Assembly: GCA_947650365.1 (NCBI GenBank)
Contig: CANTAL010000136.1
Coordinates: 682,001 to 746,000 of the forward strand
DNA from: Chamaelirium japonicum
Lineage: Eukaryota; Streptophyta; Magnoliopsida; Liliales; Melanthiaceae
DNA length: 64,000 bases
Reading direction: 5' to 3'
Part shown: positions 39,131-54,070 of the stretch, in pieces
How the letters are laid out: every line of letters begins with the position of its first letter
How positions within the stretch are numbered: position 1 is the stretch's first letter
Position numbers and translations under genes: made by a program
Notes under the pieces: generated by a model
What the model saw: only the letters and a program-made list of their open reading frames with translations
What the model was told of the DNA's origin: nothing
The model's database searches: none

Positions 39131-42100
39131 TCCATTGTAATTCATTCGCACGAATGTATCCATTCTAATTCATTCGTACGATCCATTCTAATACATTCGC
39201 ACGATCCATTCTAATTCGTTCATACGATCCAGTCTAATTCATTCGTACGATCCATTCTAATTCATTCGTACGAATGTATCCATTCTAATTCATTCGTGCG
39301 ATCCATTCTAATTCATTCGCACGATCCAATCTAATTCATTCGCACGATCCATTCTAATTCATTCGTACGATCCATTCTATTTCATTCGTACGATCCATTA
39401 TTACTCATTCGTATGATCCATTCTAATTCATTCGCACGAATGTATCCATTCTAATTCATTCGTACGATCCATTCTAATTCATTCGAACGTTCTATTCTAA
39501 TTCATTCATACGATCCATTCTAATTCATTCGTACGATCCATTCTAATTCATTCGCACGATCCAATCTAATTCATTCGAACGATCCATTCTAATTCATTCG
39601 TACGAACCATTCAATTTCATTCGTATGATCCATTCTTACTCATTCATACGATCCATTCAAATTCATACGTACAATCCATTCTAATTCATTCATACGATCC
39701 ATTCTAATTCGTTCGCACAATCTATTCTAATTCATTCATACGATCCATTCTAATTCATTAGCACGATTCATTCTAATTCATTCGTACGATCCATTCTATT
39801 TCATTCATACGATCCATTCTTACTCATTCGTACGATCTATTCTAATTCATTCGCTCGAATGTATCCATTCTTATTCATTCATACGTTCCATTCTAATTCA
39901 TTCGCACGATCCATTCTAATTCATTCATACGATCCATTCTAATTCATTCGTACGATCCATTCTAATTCATTCACATGATCCATTCTAATTCATTCATACG
40001 ATCCATTCTAATTCATTCATACGATCCATTCTAATTCATTCGCACGAATGTATCCATTCTAATTCATTCATACGATCCATTCTAATTCATTCGCACGATC
40101 CATTCTAATTCATTCATACGATTCAGTCTAATTCATTCGTACGATCCATTCTAATTCATTCGTACGAATGTATCCATTCTAATTCATTCGTGCGATCCAT
40201 TCTAATTCATTCGCACGATCCAATCTAATTCATTCGCACGATCCGTTCTAATTCATTCGTACGATCCATTCTATTTCATTCGTACGATCCATTCTTGCTC
40301 ATTTGTACGATCCATTCTAATTCATTCGCATGAATGTATCCATTCTAATTCATTCGTATGATCCATTCTAATTCATTCAAACGATCTATTCTAATTCATT
40401 CATACGATCCATTCTAATTCAATCGTACGATCCATTCCAATTCATTCGTACGATCTATTCTAATCCATTCATACAATCCATTTTAATTCATTCATACAAT
40501 CCATTCTAATTCTTTCGCACGAATGTATCCATTCTAATTCATTCGTACGATCCATTCTAATTCATTCGCACAATCTATTCTATTTCATTCGTACGATCCA
40601 TTCTAATTCATTCGCACGATCCATTCTAATTCATTTATACGATCCATTCTAATTCATTCATACAATCCATTCTAATTCTTTTGCACGAATGTATCCATTC
40701 TAATTCATACGTACGATCCATTCTAATTCCTTCATACGATCCATTCTAATTCCTTCGTATAATCCATTCTAATTCCTTCGTTCGATCCATTCTAATTCAT
40801 TCCCACGAATGTATCCATTCAAATTCATACATACGACCCATTCTAATTCATTCATACGATCCAATCTAATTCATTCATACGATCCATTCTAATTCATTCG
40901 CACGAATGTATCCTTTCTAATTCATTCTAATTCCTTCGTATGATCCATTCATACGATAAATTCTAATTCCTTCGCACGAATGTATCCTTTCTAATTCATT
41001 CGTACGATCCATTCTAATTCGTTCGCACAATCTATTCTAATTCATTCGTACGATCCATTCTAATTCATTAGCACGATCCATTCTAATTCATTCGTACGAA
41101 CCATTCTATTTCATTCGTACGATCCATTCTTACTCATTCGTACGATCCATTCTAATTTATTCGCATGAATGTATCCATTCTAATTCATTCGTATGATCCA
41201 TTCTAATTCATTCGCACGATCCATTCTAATTCATTCATACGTTCCATTCTAATTCATTCGTACGATCCATTCTAATTCATTCGCACGATCCATTCTATTT
41301 CATTCATATGATCCATTCTAATTCATTCATACGATCCATTCTAATTCATTCGCACGAATGTATCCATTATAATTCATTCGTAAAATCCATTCTAATTCAT
41401 TCGCACAATCTATTCTAATTCATTCGTACTGTCCATTCTAATTCATTAGCACGATCCATTCTAATTCATTTGTACGATCCATTCTATTTCATTGGTACGA
41501 TCCATTCTTACTCATTCGTACGATCCATTCTAATTCATTCGCACGAATACATCCATTCTAATTCATTCGTACGTTCCATTCTAATTCATTTGCATGATCC
41601 ATTCTTATTTATTCATACGATCCATTCTAATTCATTCGTACGATCCATTCTAATTCATTCGTATGATCTATTCTTACTCATTCGTACGATCCATTCTAAT
41701 TCATTCGCACGAATGTATCCATTCTAATTCATTCGTACGATCCATTCTAATTCATTCGCACGATCCATTCTAATTCATTCATACGATCCATTCTAATTCA
41801 TTCGTACGATCTATTCTAATTCATTCGCACGATCCATTCTAATTCTTTCCAACAATCCATTCTAATTCTTTCGCACGAATGTATCCATTCTAATACATTC
41901 GTACGATCGACCCTAATTCCTTCGTATGATCCATTCAAATTCATTCGCACGAATGTATCCATTCTAATTCATTCGTACGATCCATTCGAATTCATTCGCA
42001 TGAATGTTTCCATTCTAATTCATTCGCACGAATGTTTCCATTCTAATTCATACGATCCATTCTAATTCATTCGCACGAATGTTTCCATTCTAATTCATTA

Positions 42101-45100
42101 GTATGATCCATTCTAATTCATTCGCACAATCGATTCTAATTCATTCGTACGATCCATTCTAATTCATTCGCACGATCCATTCTAATTCATTTGTACGATC
42201 CATTCTAATTCATTCATACAATCCATTCTAATTCTTTTGTATGAATGTATCCATTCTAATTCATTCGTACGATCCATTCTAATTCCTTCGTACGATCCAT
42301 TCTAATTCCTTCGTACGATCCTTTCTAATTTCTTCGTACGATCCATTCTAATTCATTCCCATGAATGTATCCATTCTAATTAATACGTACGAACCATTCT
42401 AATTCATTCATACGATCCAATCTAATTCATTCATACGATCTATTCTAATTCATTCGCACGAATGTATCCATTCTAATTCATTCGTACGATCCATTCTAAT
42501 TCATTCGCACAATCTATTCTAATTCATTCGTACGATCCATTCTATTTCATTCGTATGATCCATTCTTACTCATTCGAACGATCCATTCTAATTCATTCGC
42601 ATGAATGTATCCATTCTAATTCATTCATATGATCCATTCTAATTTATTCATACGATCCATTCTAATTCATTCGTACGATCCATTCTAATTCATTCGCACA
42701 ATCTATTCTAATTCATTCGTACGATCCATTCTAATTCATTAGCACGATCCATTCTAATTCATTCGTACGGTCCATTCTATTTCATTCGTACTATCCATTC
42801 TTACTCATTCGTACGATCCATTCTAATTCATTCGCACGAATGTATCTATTCTAATTCATTCGTACGATCCATTCTAATTCATTCGCACGATCCATTCCAA
42901 TTCATTCATACGATCCATTCTAATTCATTCGTACGATCCACTCTAATTCATTCGCATGATCCATTCTAATTCATTCATACGATCCATTCTAATTCATTCA
43001 TACAATCCATTCCAATTCTTTCGCACGAATGTATCCATTCTAATTCATTCGTACGCTCCACCCTAATTCCTTCGTATGATCCATTCTAATTCATTCGCAC
43101 GAATGTATCCATTCTAATTCATTCGTACGATCCATTCGAATTCATTCATACGATCCATTCTAATTCATTCATACGATCCATTCTAATTCATTCGCACGAA
43201 TGTATCCATTCTAACTCATTCGTATGATCAATTCTAGTTCATTCGCACAATCTATTCTAATTCATTCGTACGATCCATTCTAATTCAATTGCACGATCCA
43301 TTCTAATTCATTTGCACGATCCATTCTAATTCATTCATACAATCCATTCTAATTCTTTTGCACTAATGTATCCATTTTAATTCCTTCGTACGATCCATTC
43401 TAATTCCTTCGTACGATCCATTCTAATTCCTTCGTACGATCCATTCTATTTCATTCGTATGATCCATTCTAATTCCTTCGTACGATCCATTCTAATTCAT
43501 TCCCATGAATGTATCCATTCTTATTCATTCGCACGAATGTATGCATTCTAATTCATTCGTACGATCTATTCTAATTCAATCGCATAATCTATTCTAATTC
43601 ATTCGTACGATCTATTCTTATTCATTCGTACGATCCATTCTATTTCATTCGTACGATCCATTCGAATTCATTCATACGATCCATTCTAATTCATTCGTAC
43701 GATCCATTCTAATTCATTCGTACGAATGTATCTATTCTAATTCATTCGTACGAATGTATCCATTCTAATTCATTCGTACGATCTATTCTAATTCATTCGC
43801 ACAATCCAATCTAATTCATTCGCACGATCCATTCTAATTCATTCATATGATCTATTCTATTTCATTCGTACGATCTATTCTTACTCATTCGTATAATCCA
43901 TTCTAATTCATTCGCACGAATGTATCCATTCTAATTCATTCGTACGATCCATTCTAATTCATTCACATGATCTATTCTAATTCATTCATATGATCCATTC
44001 TAATTCATTCGTACGATATATTCTAATTCATTCGCATGATCCATTCTAATTCATTCATACGATCCATTCTAAGTCATTCGCACGAATGTATCCATTCTAA
44101 TTCATTCTTACGATCCACCCTAATTCCTTCGTATGATCCATTCTAATTCATTCACATGAATGTATCCATTCTATTTCATTCGTAAGATCCATTCGAATTC
44201 TTTCATATGATCCATTCTAATTCATTCATACGATCCATTCTAATTCATTCACACGAATGTATCAATTCTAATTCGTTCGTACGATCCATTCTAATTCATT
44301 CGCACAATCTATTCTAATTCATTCATACGATCCATTCTAATTCATTCACACGATCCATTCTAATTCATTTGTACGATCCATTCTAATTCATTCGTACAAT
44401 CCATTCTAATTCTTTTGCACGAATGTATCCATTCTAATTCATTCGTACGATCCATTCTAATTCCTTCATACGATCAATTCTAATTCCATCGTACGATCCA
44501 TTCTAATTCTTTCGTTTTATCCATTCTAATTCATTCTCATGAATGTATCCATTCTAATTCATACGTACGATCCATTCTAATTCATTCGCACGAATGTATC
44601 CATTCTAATTCATTCTAATTCCTTCGTCCAATCCATTCGTATGATCCATTCTAATTCCTTCGCACGAATGTATCCATTCTAATTCATTCTAACTCATTCG
44701 CACAATCTATTCTAATTCATTCGTACGATCCATTCTAATTTATTAGCACGATGGATTCTAATTCATTCGTACGATCCATTCTATTTCATTCGTACGATCT
44801 ATTCTTACTCATTCGTACGATCCATTCTAATTCATTCGCACGAATGTATCCATTCTAATTCATTCATACGATCCATTCTAATTCATTCACACGATCCTTT
44901 CTAATTCATTCATACGATCTAATCTAATTCATTCGTACGATCCATTCTAATTCATTCGCACGATCTATTCTAATTCATTCATATGATCCATTCTAATTCA
45001 TTCATACAATCCATTCTAATTCATTCGCACGAATGTATCCATTATAATTCATTCGTACAATCCATTCTAATTCATTCACACAATCTATTCTAATTCATTC

Positions 45101-46015
45101 GTACGAACCATTCTAATTTATTAGCACGATCCATTCTAATTTATTCGTACGATCTATTCTATTTCATTGCAACGATCCATTCTTACTCATTCGTACGATC
45201 CATTCTAATTCATTCGCACGAATGTATCCATTCTAATTCATTCGTGCGATCCATTCTAATTCATTTGCACGATCCATTCTAATTCATTCATATGATTCAT
45301 TCTAATTCATTCGTACGATCCATTCTAATTCATTCGCACAATCTATTCTAATTCATTCGTACGATCTATTCTAATTCATTAGTACGATCTATTCTAATTC
45401 ATTCGTACGATCCATTCTATTTCATTCGTACGATCCATTCTTACTCATTCGTACGATCTATTCTAGTTTATTCGCACGAATGTATCCATTCTAATTCATT
45501 CGTACGATCCATTCTAATTCATTCGCACGATCCATTCTAATTCATTCATACGATCCATTCTAATTCATTCGTACGATCCATTCTATTTCATTCGTACGAT
45601 CCATTCTTACTCATTCGTACGATCCATTTTAATTCATTCGTCTGATCCATTCTAATTCATTCGTATGATCCGCCCTAATTCCTTCGTATGATCCATTCTA
45701 ATTCATTCGCACGAATGTATCCATTCTAATTCATTCGTACGATCCATTCGAATTAATTCCGACGAATCATTCTAATTAATTCATACGATCCATTCTAATT
45801 CATTCGCAAGAATATATCCATTCTAATTCATTCGTATGATCCATTCTAATTCATTCGCACAATCTATTCTAATTCATTCGAACGATCCATTCTAATTCAT
45901 TCGCACAATCCATTCTAATTCATTTGCACGATCCATTCTAATTCATTCATACAATCCATTCTAATTCTTTTGCACGAATATATCCATTCTAATTCCTTCG
46001 TACGATCCATTCTAA
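39130..46015 (+). repeat. Forward higher-order repeat region
   Basis: Satellite only. The left part resembles a diverged third copy of the 4.8-kb super-repeat (CCAGTC 39,229; CATACGTAC 39,664). An 85-codon frame from TTG at 41,470 is made of repeat units and is not credible as a gene. A cluster of AATGTTTCC units lies at 41,998-42,096. Confidence 0.83.
41998..42096 (+). repeat. Cluster of 28-bp units with AATGTTTCC
   Basis: AATGTTTCC occurs at 42,003, 42,031 and 42,079. The first two are exactly 28 bp apart, so two long-form units are adjacent, which is unusual because 28-bp units are normally separated by several 23-bp units. Confidence 0.85.
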
Positions 46016-48670
46016 TTCCTTCGTACGATCCATTCTATTTCATTCGTATGATCCATTCTAATTCGTTCGTACGATCCATTCTAATTCTTTCCCATGAATT
46101 TATCCATTCTAATTCATTCGTACGATCCATTCTAATTCATTCATTCGATCCAATCTAATTCATTCATACGATCCATTCTAATTCATTCGCACGAATGTAT
46201 CCATTCTAATTCATTCGTACGATCCATTCTAATTCATTCGCACAATCTATTCTAATTCATTCGTACGATCTATTCTAATTCATTTACACGATCCATTCTA
46301 ATTCATTCATACGATCTATTCTATTTCATTCGTACGATCCATTCTTACTCATTCGTACGATCCATTCTAATTCATTCGCACGAATGTATCCATTTTAATT
46401 CATTCTTACGATCCATTCTAATTCTTTCGCACGATCCATTCTAATTCATTCGTACGATCCATTCTAATTCATTCGTACGATCCATTCTAATTCATTCGTA
46501 CAATCTATTATAATTCATTCGTACGATCCATTCTAATTCATTAGCACGATCCATTCTAATTCATTCGTACGATCCATTCTATTTCATTCATACGATCCAT
46601 TCTTACTCATGCGTACGATCTATTCTACTTCATTCGCACGAATGTATCCATTATAATTCATTCGTACGATCCATTCTAATTCATTCGCAGGATCCATTCT
46701 AATTCATTCGTACGATACATTCTAATTAATTCGCACGATCCATTCTAATTCATTCATACGATCCATTCTAATTCATTCGTATGATCCATTCTAATTCATT
46801 CGCACGAATGTATCCATTCTAATTCATTCGTACAATCTATTCTAATTCATTCGCAGAATCTATTCTAATTCATTCTTACGATTCATTCTAATTCATTAGC
46901 ATGATCCATTCTAATTCATTCGTACGATTCATTCTATTTCATTGGTACGATTTATTCTTACTCATTCGTACGATCCATTCTAATTCATTCGCACGAATGT
47001 ATCCATTCTAATTCATTCGTACGATCCATTCTAATTCATTCGCACGATCCATTCTAAGTCATTTATACGATCCATTCTAATTCATTCGTACGATCCATTC
47101 TAACTCATTCGCACAATCCATTCTAATTCATTCATACGATCCATTCTAATTCATTCATACAATCCATTCTAATTCTTTCGCACGAATGTATCCATTCTAA
47201 TTCATTCGTACGATCCATTCTAATTTATTCATACGATCTATTCTAATTCATTCGCACGAATGTATGTATTCTAATTCATTCGTACGATTCATTCTAATTC
47301 ATTCGCACAATCTATTCTAATTTATTCGTACGATCCATTCTAATTCATTAGCACAATCCATTATAATTCTTTCGTACGATCCATTCTATTTCATTCGTAC
47401 GATCCATTCTTACTCATTCGTACAATCCATTCTAATTCATTCGCACGAATGTATCCATTCTAATTCATTCGTACGTTACATTCTAATTCATTCGCAAGAT
47501 CCATTCTAATTCATTCGTACGATCCATTCTAATTCATTCGCACGATCCATTCTAATTCATTCATGCGATCCATTCTAATTCATTCATATGATCCATTCTA
47601 ATTCATTCACACAAATGTATCCATTCTAATTCATTCGTATGATCCATTCTAATACATTCGCACAATCTATTCTAATTCATTCGTACGATCCATTCTAATT
47701 CATTAGCACGATCTATTCTAATTCATTCGTACAATCCATTCTATTTCATTCGTACGATCCATTCTAATTAATTTGCACGAACCATTCTAATTCATTCATA
47801 CGATCTATTTTAATTCATTCGTAAGATCCATTCTAATTCATTCGCACAATCTATTCTAATTGATTCGTACGATCCATTCTAATTAATTAGCACGATCCAT
47901 TCTAATTCAATCGTACGATCCATTCTATTTCATTCGTACGATCTATTCTTACTCATTCGTACGATCCATTCTAATTCATTCGCACGAATGTATCCATTCT
48001 AATTCATTCGTACGATCCATTCTAATTCATTCGCACGATCCATTCTAATTCATTCATACGATCCATTCTAATTCATTCGTATGATCCATTCTAATTCATT
48101 TGTACGATCTATTCTAATTCATTCATACAATCCATTCTAATTCATTCATACAATCTATTCCAATTCTTTCGCACGAATGTATCCATTCTAATTCATTCGT
48201 ACTAACCACCCTAATTCCTTCGTATGATCCATTCTAATTCATTCACACGAATGTATCCATTCTAATTCATTCATACGATCCATTCGAATTCATTCATACG
48301 ATCTATTCTAATTCATTCATACGATCCATTCTAATTCATTCGCACGAATGTATCCATTCTATTAATTCATATGATCCGTTCTAATTCATTCGCATAATCT
48401 ATTCTAATTCATTCGTACGATCCATTCTAATTCATTCGCACGATCCATTCTAATTCATTTGCACGATCCATTCTTATTCATTCATACAATTCATTCTAAT
48501 TCTTTTGCACGAATGTATCCATACTAATTCCTTCGTACGATCCATTCTAATTCGTTCGTACGATCCATTCTAATTCCTTCGTACGATCCATTCTATTTCA
48601 TTCGTATGATCTATTCTAATTCCTTCGTACGATCCATTCTAATTCATTCCCATGAATTTATCCATTCTAA
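46016..48670 (+). repeat. 2.65-kb block, copy 1 of a 15.3-kb-spaced duplicate
   Basis: Shares ordered rare markers with 61,318-64,000: TTTCCCATGAATTTATCC (46,088), TTGGTACGATTTATTC (46,943), AATGTATGTATTC (47,259), GTACGTTACATTC (47,471), TTCGTAAGATCC (47,818) and CATGAATTTATCC (48,651). Confidence 0.9.
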
Positions 48671-51600
48671 TTCATACGTACGATCCATTCTAATTCATTC
48701 ATACGATCCAATCTAATTCATTCATACGATCCATTATAATTCATTCGCACGAATGTATCCATTCTAATTCATTCGTACGATCCATTCTAATTCATTCGCA
48801 CTATCTTTGCTAATTCATTCGTACGATCCATTCTAATTCATTAGCTTGATCCTTTCTAATTCATTCGTACGATCCATTCTATTTCATTCGTAGGATCCAT
48901 TCTTACTCATTCATACGATCCATTCAAGTTCATTCGGACGAATGTATCCATTCTAATTCATTCGTACGATCCATTCTAATTCATTCGCATGATCTATTTT
49001 AATTCATTCATACGATCCATTTTAATTCATTCGTACAATCCATTCTAATTCATTCGCACAATCTATTCTAATTCATTCGTAGGATCCATTCTAATTCGTT
49101 AGCACGATCCATTCTAATTCATTCGTACGATCCATTCTATTTCATTCGTACGATCCATTCTTACTCATTCGTAAGATCCATTCAAATTCATTCGCACGAA
49201 TGTATCTATTCTAATTCATTCGTATGATCCATTCTAATTCATTTGCACGATCTATTCTAATTCATTCATACGATCCGTTCTAATTCATTTGTACGATCCA
49301 TTCTAATTCATTCGCACAATCCATTCTAATTCATTCATATGATCCATTCTAATTCATTCATACAATTCATTATAATTCTTTCGCACGAATGTTTCCATTC
49401 TAATTCATTCATACGATCCACCCTAATTCCTTCGTATGATCCATTCTAATTTATTCGTACGATCCATTCAAATTTATTCATACGATCCATTCTAATTCAT
49501 TCATACGATCCATTCTAGTTCATTAGCATGAATGTATCCATTCTAATTCATTCGTACGATCCATTCTAATTCATTCGCACAATCTATTCTAATTCATTCG
49601 TATGATCCGTTCTAATTCATTCGCACGATCCATGATCCATTCTAATTCATTTGCACGATCCAATCTAATTTATTCATATAATCCATTCTAATTCTTTTGC
49701 ACAAATGTATCCATTCTAATTCATTCGTACGATCCATTCTAATTCCTGCGTATGATCCATTATAATTCCATCGTACGATCACTTCTAATTCCTTCGTACG
49801 ATCCATTCTATTTCATTCGTATGATCCATTCTAATTCCTTCGTACGATCCATTCTAATTCATTCCCATGAATGTATCCATTCTAATTCATACGTACGATC
49901 CATTCTAATTCATTCATACGATCCAATCTAATTCATTCATAAGATCCATTCTAATTCATTCGTACGATCCATTCTAATTCATTAGCACGATCCATTCTAA
50001 TTCATTCGTACGATCCATTCTATTTCATTTATACGATCCATTCGTACTCATTCATACGATCCATTCTAATTCATTCGCACGAATGTATCCATTCTAATTC
50101 ATTCGTACGATCCATTCTAATTCATTCGCACGATCCATTCTAATTCATTCATACGATCCTTTCTAATTCATTTATACAATCCATTCTAATTCTTTCGCAC
50201 GAATGTATCCATTCTAATTCATTCGTACAATCCACCATAATTCCTTCGTATGATCTATTCTAATTCATTCACACGAATGTATACATTCTAATTCATTCGT
50301 ATGATCCATTCGAATTCATTCATACGATGCATTCTAATTTATTCATACGATCCATTCTAATTCATTCGCACGAATGTATCCATTCTAATTCATTTGTACG
50401 ATCCATTCTAATTCATTCGCACAATCTATTCTAATTCATTCGAATGATCCATTCTAGTTCATTCGCACGATCCATTCCAATTCATTTGTACGCTCCATTC
50501 TATTTCATTCATACAATCCATTCTAATTCTTTTGCACGAATGTGTCCATTCTAATTTATTCGTACGATCCATTCTAATTCCGTCATACGATCCATTCTAA
50601 TTCCTTCATATGATCCATTCTAATTCCTTCGTTCGATCCATTCTAATTCATTTCTATGAATGTATCCATTCTAATTCATACGTATGATCCATTCTAATTC
50701 ATTCATACGATCCAATATAATTCATTCATACGATCCATTCTAATTCATTCGCACGAATGTATCCATTCTAATTCATTCTAATTCCTTCATACGATCCATT
50801 CGTAAGATACATTCTAATTCCTTCGCACGAATGTATCCATTTTAATTCATTCGTATGATCCATTCGAATTCATTCGCACAATCTATTCTAATTCATTCGT
50901 ACGATCCATTCTAATTCATTAGCACGATCCATTCTAATTCATTCGTACGAACCATTCTATTTCATTCGTACGATCCATTCTTACTCATTCGTACGATCCA
51001 TTCTAATTCATTCGCACGAATGTATCCTTTCTAATTCATTCGTACGATCCATTCTCATTCATTCGCACGATCCATTCTAATTCATTCATACAATCCGTTC
51101 TAATTTATTTGTACGATCCATTATAATTCATTCGCAAGATCCATTCTAATTTATTCATATGATCCATTCTAATTCATTCATACAATTCATTCTAATTCTT
51201 TCGCACGAATGTTTCCATTCTAATTCATTCGTACGAACCACCCTAATTCCTTCGTATGATCCATTCTAATTCATTCGAACGAATGTATCCATTATAATTC
51301 ATTCGTACGATCCATTCGAATTCATTCAAACGATCCATTCTAATTCATTCATACGATCCATTCTAATTCATTCGCACAAATGTATCCATTCTAATTCATT
51401 CGTATGATCCTTTCTAATTCATTCGCACAATCTATTCTAATTCATTCGTACGATCCATTCTAATTCATTCACACGATCCATTCTAATTCATTTGCACGAT
51501 CCATTCTAATTCATTCATACAATTCATTCTAATTCTTTTGCACAAATGTATCCATTCTAATTCATTCGTACGATCCATTCTAATTCCTTCGTATGAACCA

Positions 51601-54070
51601 TTATAATTCCATCGTACGATCCATTCTAATTCCTTCATACGATCCATTCTATTTCATTCGTATGATCCATTCTAATTCCTTCGTACGATCCATTCTAATT
51701 CATTCCCATGAATGTATCCATTCTAATTCATACGTACGATGCATTCTAATTCATTCATACGATCCAATCTAATTCATTCATAAGATCCATTCTAATTCAT
51801 TCGCACGAATGTATCCATTCTAATTTATTCGTACGATCCATTCTAATTCATTCGCATAATCTATTCTAATTCATTCGCACGATCCATTCTAATTCATTCA
51901 TACGATCTATTCTAATTCATTCGTACGATCCATTCTAATTCATTCGCACGATCCATTCTAATTCATTCATACGATCCATTCTAATTCATTCATACGATCC
52001 ATTCTAATTCATTCACACGAATGTATCCATTCTAATTCATTCGTACGATCCATTCTAATTCATTCGCATAATCTATTCTAATTCATTCGTACGATCCATT
52101 CTAATTCATTAGCACGATCCATTTTAATTCCTTCGTACGATCCATTCTATTTCAATCGTACGATCCATTCTTACTCATTCGTACGATCCATTCTAATTCA
52201 TTCGCACGAATGTATCTATTCTAATTCATTCGTACGATCCGTTCTAATTCATTCTCACGATCCATTATAATTTATTCATACGATCCATTCTAATTCATTC
52301 GTACGATCCATTCTAATTCATATGCACAATCTATTCTAATTTATTCGTACGATACATTCTAGTTCATTAGCACGATCCATTCTAATTTATTCGTACGATC
52401 CATTCTATTTCATTCGTACGATCCATTCTTACTCATTTGTACGATCCATTCTAATTCATTCGCACGAATGTATCCATTCTAATTCATTCGTACGATCCAT
52501 TCTAATTCATTCATACGATCCATTCTAATTCATTCGTACGATCCATTCAAATTCATTCGCACGATCCATTCTAATTTATTCATACAATCCATTCAAATTC
52601 ATTCATACAATCCATTCTAATTCTTTCGCACGAATGTATCCATTCTAATTCATTCGTACGATCCACCCTAATTCCTTCGTATGATCCATTCTAATTGATT
52701 CGCACGAATGTATCCATTCTAATTCATTCGTACGATCCATTCGAATTCATTCATACGATCTATTCTAATTCATTCATACGATCCATTCTAATTCATTCGC
52801 ACGAATGTATCCATTCTAATTCATTCGTACGATCCATTCTAATTTATTCGCACAATCGATTCTAATTCATTAGTATGATCCATTCTAATTCATTCGCACG
52901 ATCCATTCTAATTCATTTGTACGATCCATTCTAATTCATTCGCACGATCCATTCTAATTCATTTGCACGAATGTATCCATTCTAGTTCATCCGTACGATC
53001 CATTCTAATTCCTTCGTACAATCCATTCTAATTCTTTCGTACGATCCATTCTAATTTCTTCGTACGATCCATTCTAATTCATTCCCATGAATGTATCTAT
53101 TCAAAGTCATACGTACGATCCATTCTAATTCATTTGCACGATCCATTCTAATTCATTTGCACGATCCATTCTAATTCATTCATACAATCCATTCTAATTC
53201 TTTTGCACGAATGTATCCATTCCAATTCATTCATACGATCCATTCTAATTCCTTCGTACGATCCATTCTAATTCCTTCAAACGATCTATTCTAATTCCTT
53301 CATACGATCCATTCTATTTTATTCATATGATCTATTCTAATTCCTTCGTACGATCCATTCTAATTCATTCCCATGAATGTATCCATTCTAATTAATACGT
53401 ATGATCCAATCTAATTCATTCATACGATCCAATCTTATTCATTCATACGATCCATTCTAATTCATTCGCACAAATGTATCAATTCTAATTCATTCGTACG
53501 ATCCATTCTAATTCATTCGCACAATCTATTTTATTTCATTCGTACGATCCATTCTAATTCAGTAGCACGATCCATTCTAATTCATTCGTACGATCCATTC
53601 TATTTCATTCGTACGATCCATTCTTACTTATTCGTACGATCCATTCTAATTTATTCGCACGAATTTATCCATTCTAATTCATTCGTACGATCCATTCTAA
53701 TTCATTCGCACGATCCATTCTAATTCAGTCATACGATCCATTCTAATCCATTCGTACGATCCATTCTAATTCATTCGCACGATCCATTTTAATTCATTCA
53801 TACGATCCATTCTAATTCATTCATACAATCCATTCTAATTCTTTCGCACGAATGTATCCATTCTAATTCATTCGTACGATCCACCCTAATTCCTTCGTAT
53901 GATCCATTCTAATTCATTCGCACGAATGTATCTATTCTAATTCATTCGTACGATCCATTCGAATTCATTCATACGATCCATTCTTATTCATTCATACGAT
54001 CCATTCTAATTCATTCGCACGAATGTATCCATTCTAATTCATTCGTACGATCCATTCTAATTCATTCGCA
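48670..54070 (+). repeat. Forward higher-order repeat region
   Basis: Satellite only, with CCCATGAATG or its variants near 49,860, 50,650, 51,705, 53,085 and 53,365, and ATAAGATCC near 49,937 and 51,780. A partial unit duplication, GATCCATGATCCATTC, lies near 49,629. Confidence 0.85.

Noticed and set aside
41470-41727. 85-codon open frame
   Set aside because: It starts at TTG and runs across the TCTATTTC/TCTTACTC unit pair that lacks in-phase TAA. Every residue comes from satellite units.
45970-46158. 62-codon open frame
   Set aside because: TTG start, repeat read-through only. The duplicate block near 61.3 kb does not keep it as an open frame of similar length, which argues against function.
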